The translations under genes were made by a program, and so were the position numbers. Source: CALHVR01 sp963528625 (GTDB lineage Bacteria; Fusobacteriota; Fusobacteriia; Fusobacteriales; Leptotrichiaceae). From it: a stretch of 20,629 nt of DNA. Location: NCBI GenBank assembly GCA_963528625.1, contig CAURVQ010000028.1, positions 1-20,629 of the forward strand, written 5' to 3'. Within the stretch, counting starts at the first letter, position 1. Every line of letters begins with the position of its first letter. This document shows, in pieces, positions 14,216 to 20,629 of this stretch. The notes below the pieces were generated by a model. It saw only the letters and a list, made by a program, of their open reading frames with translations. It was not told where the DNA came from and ran no database searches.

Positions 14216-15442
14216 CTAAATTACCAACCAACTTGGTTTAAATATCATTATTATTCCTAAAATTATCATTAATATTCCACCAATTAAATTCATCCATTTT
14301 GAATATTTATTAGTTAGCTGTAATTTGTTTACACTTAATAAAGCTAAACTAAACACAATAAAGTCATCTATCATATATCCAAAAATATATATTGATGTTT
14401 GAATTTGTCGTTGAATAAACCCAATATTATTTATTTGTAAAATTTTTGTAAATGTTTGTGGAATACCTACAGAACAAGCAAATTCTATTACATTTACCGA
14501 TAATGCAAGTCCAATAATTGCAAGTGCTGTAACTAATGTAAATGGCTTATTAGCAATATCTTTTATTTTTTTAGAAATTTCTGCTCTTTTTTGAAAATCA
14601 GTAACTTCACATTCTACATCATTTCCTTCTTTCAAGAAATTTTTAATAAAGAATATTCCTCCTATAATTCCTACCACTCCAACTATTGGTGTTACAATTT
14701 TATCTAATCCAACAAAATCCCAAGTGTAAAGCCATGCTGTTAAAATTAAGTAATACATTATCGCTTCAGATAAAATAAATAAACCTACAATTCTAAACAT
14801 TTTTTTCTTATTCCCAACTGCAAGTAACGCTGTTAAAAATAAAATTAAAACCCACATTGCACAAGGATTAAAGCCGTCAATTGTCCCAAGAATTAATGCC
14901 ATTAATGGCAAAGAATAAGCGGTTAAATTTAAAACTTTATTTGTAAAAGGAATTGTCACTAATACCTCTTTATCTGATGGTGCTATCTCGCAAACTCCGT
15001 CAACTTCACAAACAGCCCCTTCTTTTGATACATTCTTATAATTTCCACTTGCTACAAATTCCTCTAATGTTTGAATTTTATCTTTTTTCTTCCCTTTTTC
15101 AATCTCCCTTACTATCTCTTTTCCTGTTGTATTTTCAGTATTAAATCCTTGAATAATTCTCTCATTTATATATATTATAGGTGTTCCTTTTACTAATTTT
15201 AATTTTGTCGTAATTTCATCAAAATATTTTTTATCTTTTTCATTTTTATCAATTTTAAATTGAACTATCTCAAAATCCGTTCTCTCTTTATTCAATTCTG
15301 CTAAAAATTTTTTTAAATTAGAACAATTTTTACAATCTTCTCTTCCAAAATACTCAATTTTCACTTTATCAACTGAAAACGAAACAATATTCACTAAAAA
15401 TAAAGAAAATAGTAATAATATTAATACTCTTAATTTTTTCAT
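14216..15442 (-). CDS. Thioredoxin-like domain fused to a DsbD/CcdA-like membrane domain
   Basis: A 408-residue protein. A signal peptide or anchor (about 5-22) leads to an exported thioredoxin/glutaredoxin-like domain with the redox motif Cys37-Lys-Asn-Cys40 and cis-proline loop KGTP (85-88). A linker carries a second pair, Cys145 and Cys151 (CEVDGVC). A multi-helix membrane domain follows (about 170-405), with the DsbD/CcdA-type cysteines in NPC (Cys194) and FAC (Cys323), and an extra Cys278 in a loop. Such proteins pass electrons from cytosolic thioredoxin across the membrane to keep exported proteins reduced. The order is reversed from E. coli DsbD, where the thioredoxin domain is C-terminal. 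GAGGAG precedes the ATG. Last gene of its operon. Confidence 0.87.
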   Translation of the reverse strand: MKKLRVLILLLFSLFLVNIVSFSVDKVKIEYFGREDCKNCSNLKKFLAELNKERTDFEIVQFKIDKNEKDKKYFDEITTKLKLVKGTPIIYINERIIQGFNTENTTGKEIVREIEKGKKKDKIQTLEEFVASGNYKNVSKEGAVCEVDGVCEIAPSDKEVLVTIPFTNKVLNLTAYSLPLMALILGTIDGFNPCAMWVLILFLTALLAVGNKKKMFRIVGLFILSEAIMYYLILTAWLYTWDFVGLDKIVTPIVGVVGIIGGIFFIKNFLKEGNDVECEVTDFQKRAEISKKIKDIANKPFTLVTALAIIGLALSVNVIEFACSVGIPQTFTKILQINNIGFIQRQIQTSIYIFGYMIDDFIVFSLALLSVNKLQLTNKYSKWMNLIGGILMIILGIIMIFKPSWLVI

Positions 15443-15470
15443 TTTTACTCCTCGTCATTCAATTTTTTAT

Positions 15471-15839
15471 TTATTCCTTGTATAAAATTACTGTTGAAAC
15501 AGCATATTCTTTACTATGTGAAATACTTATTTGTATTTTCAATCCTTCTGCCAACTTTTTTATTTCATTATACAAATAAACAACAGGTTTCCCTAATTCA
15601 TCATTTAAAATTTCAACATCTTTTAGTAAAAATCCTCTCACTCCAGTTCCCAAAGCTTTTGAAAATGCTTCTTTGGCAGCGAATCTTCCAGCATAACTCG
15701 CATAAAAATTTTTCTTTTTCTCAATATGCTCTATTTCTTTTTCACTATATACTTTTTTCTTAAAGATTTTCGTACGATTAATTGCTTTTTCTATTCTACT
15801 TATTTCTATTATATCCGTTCCAATCCCGTATATTTCCAT
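15471..15839 (-). CDS. acpS: Holo-[acyl-carrier-protein] synthase
   Basis: A 122-residue cytosolic enzyme that moves 4'-phosphopantetheine from CoA to the serine of apo-ACP, activating fatty-acid synthesis. GIGTDIIEISRI opens it with Mg2+ ligand Asp9; GRFAAKEAFSKALGTG carries the second ligand Glu57. ISISHSKEYAVS near the end is the usual C-terminal signature, and the length is typical. GGTGGAG lies upstream of the ATG. The gene starts 15 bases after tatD and ends 28 bases before the thioredoxin/DsbD-like gene. Confidence 0.96.
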   Translation of the reverse strand: MEIYGIGTDIIEISRIEKAINRTKIFKKKVYSEKEIEHIEKKKNFYASYAGRFAAKEAFSKALGTGVRGFLLKDVEILNDELGKPVVYLYNEIKKLAEGLKIQISISHSKEYAVSTVILYKE

Positions 15840-15854
15840 TTTTTCTCCACCAAA

Positions 15855-16619
15855 TTATTTTATTCCATATATTTTTTTTGCATTTTCTGTCGTAACTTTT
15901 ATTACTTCTTCCACCGATATATTTTTAATTTTTGCAATCTCCTCTGCAACATATTTCGTATAAATTGGCTCATTTCTTTTTCCTCTAAACGGAATAGGTG
16001 TCAAATATGGACAATCTGTCTCAATTACTATTTTTTCAAGTGGCAATACTTCCACTAATTCTTTTGTTTTTCTATTATTTTTAAATGTTAGCGTCCCACC
16101 AATTCCTAAAAAATATCTGTCTAAAAATGGTTTTGCAGCTTGGTACGAACCAGGATAACAGTGCAAAATTCCTCCTATATTTGGAAATTCTGCTAAAATA
16201 TCTAAAGTATCTTGTAAGGCCTCTCTCGTATGTATAACTACCGGTTTTTTTACTCTTTCAGCTAATGCCATTTGCTTTCTAAACCCTTCAGCTTGAACTT
16301 CTTTCGGGTCTGCCATCCAATGGTAATCAAGCCCAATTTCTCCAATAGCAACAACTTTTTCTTCATTCAATGCAAGTTTTTCTATCTCTTTTTCCACTTC
16401 ATCGTTATATTTGCTAATATCCACCGGATGAACTCCTACCACGGCATGAACAAATTTATATTTTTTTGCTAATTCTATACTTTTTTGAGAACTTTCTAAA
16501 TCAAATCCTATACTTACAATTCCTTCTAATTGATTTTCTATTCTATCAATTACATCATCAAAATCTTCTTCAAATTGTTTATCATAAATGTGTGTATGTG
16601 TATCTATTATTTTACTCAT
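15855..16619 (-). CDS. tatD: TatD-family metal-dependent hydrolase (3'-5' DNase type)
   Basis: A 254-residue TIM-barrel hydrolase with all family motifs: IIDTHTH (metal ligands His8, His10), VVGVHP, GEIGLDYHW, VVIHTREA, GILHCYPG and ETDCPYLTP. Family members (TatD, YcfH, YabD) are cytosolic and cut DNA 3'-5' using two metals, helping repair and DNA breakdown. By length and the DCPYLTPIPFRGKRNEP signature this is closest to the YabD/YcfH type. AAGGAA precedes the ATG, which follows the upstream stop by two bases. Confidence 0.94.
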   Translation of the reverse strand: MSKIIDTHTHIYDKQFEEDFDDVIDRIENQLEGIVSIGFDLESSQKSIELAKKYKFVHAVVGVHPVDISKYNDEVEKEIEKLALNEEKVVAIGEIGLDYHWMADPKEVQAEGFRKQMALAERVKKPVVIHTREALQDTLDILAEFPNIGGILHCYPGSYQAAKPFLDRYFLGIGGTLTFKNNRKTKELVEVLPLEKIVIETDCPYLTPIPFRGKRNEPIYTKYVAEEIAKIKNISVEEVIKVTTENAKKIYGIK

Positions 16620-16621
16620 TT

Positions 16622-17233
16622 TTATTCCTTCTCTACCATTATTTTAGGCACAAAATTCCACTTTTTATTTTGTTTTTTTACTCCAAGAATAATTTCTTCT
16701 TCAATTTTTTTCCAATTATTAATATTTTCTGTAACTATTTCAGTAATTATTTCTGATAATATAGGAAGCCATTTCTCAATAATTTCTTTCTCTGGAACTG
16801 TAGCTAAATATTCTTCTGTTTTTCCTGTTCTCTCCATAAATAATTTTTTTATTTTTTCTTGTGATTTTTCAAAAAATTCTAAATTATTCCCCAAATCAGG
16901 ACTTTTCATAGTCACTATTATCGTAGCTTTTTTATCTGAAATATATTCTATTTTTTTTATATTAAATTCTATTTTTAATACATATGCCTTTAATGTTTCT
17001 CCAAATATTCTAATTCCTAAATTTTTTTTTTGTTTTTCTATTTCTTCGTTTATACTTTTTATTCCTACAGCTCGATTAGCTTCTGTATTTATTTCAAATT
17101 CTCTCTCAATTTCAGTATTATTTCTTTCAATTATTGATTTTTCAATTTTAACATTTGGACTAACTGTTACAGTATAATTTGATGAAAAACTTAAACTTGT
17201 CATTATCAAGAATAAACCTAATATTTTTTTCAT
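16622..17233 (-). CDS. Exported protein of unknown function
   Basis: A 203-residue protein with a signal peptide (about 1-18, core GLFLIMTSLSF). The mature part is highly charged, alternating beta-like and helical segments. It contains no cysteine, so it is neither a lipoprotein nor a thiol protein. Notable stretches are EREFEINTEANRAVGIKSINEEIE (about 43-66, in two blocks) and a C-terminal helix ending KKWNFVPKIMVEKE. I do not recognise the family. Its size and exported, charged nature resemble the lipoprotein at 19804-20472, without visible motif sharing. AAGGAG precedes the ATG; it is 21 bases after luxS and two bases before tatD, so clearly cotranscribed. Confidence 0.7.
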   Translation of the reverse strand: MKKILGLFLIMTSLSFSSNYTVTVSPNVKIEKSIIERNNTEIEREFEINTEANRAVGIKSINEEIEKQKKNLGIRIFGETLKAYVLKIEFNIKKIEYISDKKATIIVTMKSPDLGNNLEFFEKSQEKIKKLFMERTGKTEEYLATVPEKEIIEKWLPILSEIITEIVTENINNWKKIEEEIILGVKKQNKKWNFVPKIMVEKE

Positions 17234-17254
17234 AAAAACTCCTTCTTTTTATTT

Positions 17255-17734
17255 TTACTCAGGATAGTTTAAATTTTCTTCACCTAAATTAAGTAATGTT
17301 TCTTCATAATATTTTTTTGCTTCATATTTTGCCATTGGTAAATTTTGATCTAAATAATTTCCACATTCTATTGCTGTAGCTCCTGGAATTTCTCCTTCAA
17401 AGTCTGCCATAAACTTAAATGTTTCCTGCATTAACTCTATTATATCTTTAGACTCTAATTTCCCTTTTAAAATAACATAAAATCCTGTTCTACAACCCAT
17501 TGGTCCAAAATATACAATTTCATTTTTCCAAGTTGGATGATTTCTTAAAAAAGTCGCTCCTAAATGTTCCATTGTATGAATTTCAGCTATATTCATTACT
17601 GGCTCTCTATTTGGTAATTTCATTCTTATATCAAAACTCGTCAAATAATTTCCATTAACTTCATCTAATCTCGACACATAAATTCCTCTATTTAATCTTA
17701 CGTGATCTACTGTAAAACTTGCTATTCTTTCCAT
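17255..17734 (-). CDS. luxS: S-ribosylhomocysteine lyase (autoinducer-2 synthase)
   Basis: Splits S-ribosylhomocysteine into homocysteine and DPD, the precursor of autoinducer-2, in the activated methyl cycle. The 159-residue product has zinc ligands His53 and His57 in HTMEH, the third in ECGNY (Cys124), catalytic Cys81 in GPMGCRTGFY and Glu56. I start at ATG 17734, giving MERIASFTVDH, which aligns with the usual LuxS start. The in-frame ATG six codons upstream (17752) has no ribosome binding site and would place GGGAG inside the gene. It lies 29 bases after ddl. The nucleosidase pfs/mtn, which makes its substrate, is not in the window. Confidence 0.95.
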   Translation of the reverse strand: MERIASFTVDHVRLNRGIYVSRLDEVNGNYLTSFDIRMKLPNREPVMNIAEIHTMEHLGATFLRNHPTWKNEIVYFGPMGCRTGFYVILKGKLESKDIIELMQETFKFMADFEGEIPGATAIECGNYLDQNLPMAKYEAKKYYEETLLNLGEENLNYPE

Positions 17735-17763
17735 ATTTTCACTTTCTCCCATTCATCTTAATT

Positions 17764-18690
17764 CTATCTTTCAACATTTATTGATGATTCGATCAATAAA
17801 TCTAATGTTTCTGAATACGAATATCCTTTTGATGCCGTACTTTTTGGTAAAAGACTTGCCGCTGTCATTCCCGGTAAAGTATTTACTTCTATAAAGTAAG
17901 GTGTATCTCCATTCACTACCATAAAATCAATTCTTGAAAATCCTTGACATTTTACGGCTTTGTAGCTGTCGGCAGCAAATTTATTTATTTCATCTTGTAT
18001 TTTTTTCTCAAATTCAAATACAAATTCTCTTGCTCCACCTTCCGAATATTTTGATTCATAATCAAAGTAATCTCCAGCAACTGCTTCTATTTTTAAAGTT
18101 GGAAAAACTTCTCCATTTATTACAGGAACACTTATTTCAACTCCACTTAATACTTCTTCAATTAATGCTTCATTATCTGTACTAAACACAAGTTCTAACG
18201 CTTTTTTAAGTTCAGCTTGATTTTCTACAAAACTTACTCCAATACTTGATCCACCTTTATTTGGTTTTACAACTACTCTATTCCCAAGTTTTTCTTTTAC
18301 AGTTTCAAAACTTATTGTTTCACCTTTTATCACTGAAATTCCTTTAGCTACTCTTACTCCTTTTCCAGCAACTAATCTTTTCGTCAATTCTTTATCTATA
18401 CAAATTGCACTTGTCATAACTCCAGGTCCACTATAAGCAATCCCTAGCGATTCTAATACTGCTTGTATTTTACCATCTTCTCCAAAAAGCCCATGTAATG
18501 CTATATATACAAAATCAAGATTTAATTCTTTTAGTTTATCTATAATTTCTTCCTTATTATCAAGTACAATATCAAATACTTCATATTTATCTCTATTCAA
18601 ATTAGCTAATATTTCTGCTCCGGTATTTAACGAAACTTCCCTTTCTGTTGAAATACCACCTCTTACAACTCCTACTCTTAATTTAGGCAT
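17764..18690 (-). CDS. ddl: D-alanine--D-alanine ligase
   Basis: A 308-residue ATP-grasp enzyme that joins two D-alanines for peptidoglycan precursors. GGISTEREVSL (11-21) carries Glu16, matching Glu15 of DdlB. ALHGLFGEDGKIQ, VVKPNKGGSSIGV and the C-terminal FIEVNTLPGMT with metal ligands are all present. In the omega loop, YESKYSEGG has Tyr where DdlB has Tyr216, which indicates D-Ala-D-Ala rather than D-Ala-D-lactate synthesis. The length equals DdlB. AGGAG precedes the ATG. It starts 39 bases after hslO in the same direction, with no terminator between them. Confidence 0.96.
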   Translation of the reverse strand: MPKLRVGVVRGGISTEREVSLNTGAEILANLNRDKYEVFDIVLDNKEEIIDKLKELNLDFVYIALHGLFGEDGKIQAVLESLGIAYSGPGVMTSAICIDKELTKRLVAGKGVRVAKGISVIKGETISFETVKEKLGNRVVVKPNKGGSSIGVSFVENQAELKKALELVFSTDNEALIEEVLSGVEISVPVINGEVFPTLKIEAVAGDYFDYESKYSEGGAREFVFEFEKKIQDEINKFAADSYKAVKCQGFSRIDFMVVNGDTPYFIEVNTLPGMTAASLLPKSTASKGYSYSETLDLLIESSINVER

Positions 18691-18729
18691 ATTTTCTCCT
18701 ACCTTTCTATTTTTTATTTTTTACAATTT

Positions 18730-19680
18730 CTATCTATTAAAATTTACACCTTCAAAATCTTTTTTCACAAAATCATATTTTTTATTACAAAAATGGCATT
18801 CTACTTCAATTTTACCATCACTTTCTAAAATATGATTTATTTCTTTTTCTCCTAAAGTTAAAACTCCATTAAAATATTTTCCTTTACTGCAATTACATTT
18901 GTACTCTAATGGTGCATTTTCTAAAATTTCATATTCTTCAACATAAGTCTTTTTGTGTGCCCCTTCCATTTCAGTGTCTTCCTCTACAACTGTTATATCT
19001 TCATAAAGTAACTCAGCAATTCTTTCAAGTGAAAATCCACCTTTTAACAAGTCTGTTATTCCTCTTATTTGTTTTAATTTATTTTCTAATTTATCAATAA
19101 ATCCTTCTTCAACTCCCGGCAATAACTGAATCATATAACCTCCAGCTTTTATCACTTCTCCATTTTCGTCAATTTTAACACCTAAAGATACTACTGATTT
19201 TATTTGATCAGAAATTAATAAATAATTTGCTAAAATATCACTTATTTCCTCATCTCTTAACATTGATACTCCAGAAAACGGATCTCTTAGCCCTAAATCT
19301 TTTATAACTTGAAATGTTCCGTCTCCAATAAATCTTATTCTTCCTGACTCATCTGCAATAAAGTTCCCGTTTTCATCTATTATTTGATGTAATTTAGGCG
19401 TTGGGTCACTTGTATAACCTTTAATCTCTCCATGTTTATTCGCAGTTGCAACCATTGTTCCATAAGGTCCTGTACCATTCACTTTTAATGTTACAATATC
19501 CCTTGCCCCTTTTAAATCTTTTCCTACTATCGCTGCCCCTGTTAAAAGTTTACCAAAATTCATTGTTGCTATAGGATCTAAATTATGTAATTTTTGTGCC
19601 TCTTTTACTAAATTTGTCGTTTCACAAACAAAAAATCTTGCACATTTACTTGTCCCTCTTATTAATCTATCTTTACTCAT
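18730..19680 (-). CDS. hslO: Redox-regulated chaperone Hsp33
   Basis: A 316-residue cytosolic holdase activated by oxidation. The N-terminal domain shows RGTSKCARFFVCETTNLV and later GTGPYGTMVATAN, GYTSDP and GDGTFQVIKDLG. The C-terminal zinc switch is Cys262-Asn-Cys264, 30 residues, then Cys295-His-Phe-Cys298, the exact CxC-n-CxxC pattern whose disulfides unlock chaperone activity. AAAGGAA precedes the ATG. It is first of a seven-gene run that ends with a thiol-disulfide transfer protein, so the operon starts and ends with redox functions. No strong promoter is visible in the 123 bases upstream. Confidence 0.95.
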   Translation of the reverse strand: MSKDRLIRGTSKCARFFVCETTNLVKEAQKLHNLDPIATMNFGKLLTGAAIVGKDLKGARDIVTLKVNGTGPYGTMVATANKHGEIKGYTSDPTPKLHQIIDENGNFIADESGRIRFIGDGTFQVIKDLGLRDPFSGVSMLRDEEISDILANYLLISDQIKSVVSLGVKIDENGEVIKAGGYMIQLLPGVEEGFIDKLENKLKQIRGITDLLKGGFSLERIAELLYEDITVVEEDTEMEGAHKKTYVEEYEILENAPLEYKCNCSKGKYFNGVLTLGEKEINHILESDGKIEVECHFCNKKYDFVKKDFEGVNFNR

Positions 19681-19754
19681 TATTTTCCTTTCATTTTTAT
19701 ATTTTTAATTTCATATAAAAAATAACTTTAATTTTTTATCTTTTATACAAAATC

Positions 19755-19800
19755 AAAGGAGTTCTCCCAAATCTTAGTTGATATTAGGATTACCCCCTTT
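19755..19800 (-). terminator. Imperfect two-part terminator hairpin after the lipoprotein gene
   Basis: On the minus strand AAAGGGG (19800-19794) pairs with CTCCTTT (19761-19755) with one G-U pair. Inside, AATCCTA (19791-19785) pairs with TAAGATT (19776-19770) with one mismatch. Then GATTTTGTAT follows. It starts three bases after the lipoprotein stop. The tail is short, so partial read-through into hslO is possible. Confidence 0.5.
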
Positions 19801-19803
19801 AAT

Positions 19804-20472
19804 TTATTTTTTATTTGATTTCATTAAACTTTGATCATTTCCAGCTGTTGGTCCTTGATGTTCTGTTGTTTCCGTTTTTGTTTCATTACTATTTTGATTA
19901 TTCGTTTTGTCCTCATCTCCTGAACTTAATGTATCTAAATTATTTAACGCACTATTTATTCCACCAAATAAAATATCAATATTTTCAGCTCTAAGCTCTA
20001 TTTTATTTTTAAATCCTTTATGATGTACTATAAATTCTGTTTCTTTTTTTATCAATGGCAAATTATTAGATTCTAAAACTGATTTAAATGTTTCCTCTAC
20101 TGATAGATTATCTTGTTGCCCTGTTACTATATTTTTTGCCATTTTTGCAAATACTTGCATAAAAATTCCTCTTATATCAACATTTTCAACTTCTACTGTT
20201 ACTATTGATGTTTTTTTATTTATTTTTTCAGTCTTTACAATTTTATAATTCATATTTTTAAACAACACTTGAAATAATTGTTTTTGAACTTCTGTATTAT
20301 ATTCCATAGCAACATTCTTAGCTAATTCACTATCATCCAACACTTGCTTACTTGCCATTTTTATATTTTGTGCTTTTATACTGTCAATAAATTTTGATAC
20401 TGTTTTTTCTGGTTTTGATCCACAACTTAACACGAAAATTACTAATAATACACTTAATAATATTTTTTTCAT
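19804..20472 (-). CDS. Predicted lipoprotein, function unknown
   Basis: A 222-residue protein with lipobox FVLSC (Cys17). The folded part (about 20-170) begins EKTVSKFIDSIKAQNIKMASKQV, typical of small NTF2-like extracytoplasmic lipoproteins (DUF4878/DUF5105 type), and contains KTSIVTVEVENVDI. The last 45 residues are a disordered tail rich in Asn, Thr, Glu and Gly. The family call is tentative, from the opening pattern alone. AAGGTGA precedes the ATG. Single gene with a good promoter (20505-20533) and an imperfect terminator (19755-19800), upstream of the hslO operon. Confidence 0.75.
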   Translation of the reverse strand: MKKILLSVLLVIFVLSCGSKPEKTVSKFIDSIKAQNIKMASKQVLDDSELAKNVAMEYNTEVQKQLFQVLFKNMNYKIVKTEKINKKTSIVTVEVENVDIRGIFMQVFAKMAKNIVTGQQDNLSVEETFKSVLESNNLPLIKKETEFIVHHKGFKNKIELRAENIDILFGGINSALNNLDTLSSGDEDKTNNQNSNETKTETTEHQGPTAGNDQSLMKSNKK

Positions 20473-20504
20473 TTCTTCACCTTTTCATATATTTTATTTA
20501 CTTA

Positions 20505-20533
20505 ATTTTACATTATTTAGCATTACAAGTCAA
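20505..20533 (-). promoter_or_regulatory. Promoter of the lipoprotein gene
   Basis: On the minus strand TTGACT (-35, 20533-20528), 17 bases, then TAAAAT (-10, 20510-20505): five of six consensus bases in each hexamer. Transcription would start near 20498, about 26 bases before the ATG. Confidence 0.7.
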
Positions 20534-20591
20534 GCGAATAAAATTAACATAAATAAAAATAATTTTTTTATAGATAAATTGTCAAGTCAAG
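20526..20591. repeat. Direct repeat CAAGTCAAG, two copies 57 bases apart
   Basis: CAAGTCAAG occurs at 20526-20534, overlapping the -35 box of the lipoprotein promoter, and at 20583-20591 near the window edge, where it lies within TGTCAAGTCAAGTGCAACA (20580-20598). The second copy could belong to an element whose bulk lies outside the window. No further copy is seen. Confidence 0.4.
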
Positions 20592-20629
20592 TGCAACATC
20601 TAATATAAGTTTCCAAACAATTCTTCGTT
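20534..20629. other. Unresolved right edge
   Basis: On the minus strand two frames enter from outside and stop here. One ends ELFGNLY at TAG 20602-20600; the other stays open for 19 codons to TAA 20570-20568. Either could be the tail of an upstream gene. Nothing else is identifiable, and the rest of the stretch is A/T-rich. Confidence 0.3.

Noticed and set aside
16530..17177. Long plus-strand frame (215 codons) opposite the exported protein gene
   Set aside because: Low-complexity F/I/S translation antisense to genes with signal peptide, ribosome binding site and operon spacing.
17735..17752. Upstream ATG for luxS
   Set aside because: No ribosome binding site precedes it, and the LuxS family starts at the second Met.
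1..20629. CRISPR array, prophage or toxin-antitoxin module
   Set aside because: No regularly spaced repeats, phage structural genes or small toxin-antitoxin pairs are visible anywhere in the window.

Overview
The window is very AT-rich, and every coding gene except two lies on the minus strand. Most genes have clear AGGAGG-type ribosome binding sites. Lipoproteins with a lipobox are combined with a non-sporulating-type SpoVG, LuxS, Hsp33, a dual-cysteine pyridoxal kinase and universal-stress-like proteins. That mix best suits a low-GC anaerobe of the Fusobacteriota, plausibly the Leptotrichiaceae. This assignment is an inference from gene content and composition; no marker gene in the window proves it.

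Layout, left to right. (1) 1-371: the 5' part of a tRNA-Leu(UAA) gene with a perfect consensus promoter, then a gene-free stretch with two inverted repeats. (2) 372-3974, minus: galU, a P1B-4-type metal efflux ATPase whose candidate promoter has a palindrome in the spacer, and a small exported PepSY protein with its own terminator. (3) 4120-5204, the only plus-strand genes: an overlapping DUF3290-DUF421 membrane pair ending in a bidirectional terminator. (4) 5276-6898, minus: a two-gene unit (universal-stress-like protein, YfcE-like phosphodiesterase), and spoVG with its own promoter and terminator. (5) 7065-10346, minus: a four-gene operon of a PpiC-type foldase lipoprotein, a second lipoprotein, a membrane-anchored AsmA/TIGR03545-like coiled-coil protein and the S4-domain RQC factor RqcP. 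(6) 10537-11346: pdxK alone, with promoter and terminator. (7) 11495-14053: an overlapping three-gene unit of an M20 amidohydrolase, a DUF3100-like membrane protein and a small membrane protein. (8) 14216-19680: a tight seven-gene run hslO-ddl-luxS-orf203-tatD-acpS-(thioredoxin/DsbD fusion), closed by a strong terminator. (9) 19804-20472: a lipoprotein with a good promoter. (10) The right edge is unresolved.

How the genes work together. Much of the window concerns the cell envelope and redox or stress physiology: UDP-glucose supply, D-Ala-D-Ala, exported foldase and lipoproteins, transmembrane thiol transfer, Hsp33 and metal efflux. The least explained units are the PpiC/lipoprotein/coiled-coil/RqcP operon and the M20-DUF3100-small membrane protein operon. 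A possible nine-codon leader ORF at 9413-9442 is the most unusual small-scale signal. Four gene starts (galU, the Usp-like gene, the DUF3100-like gene, luxS) were moved downstream of the longest ORF because the longest versions start upstream of or inside the ribosome binding site.
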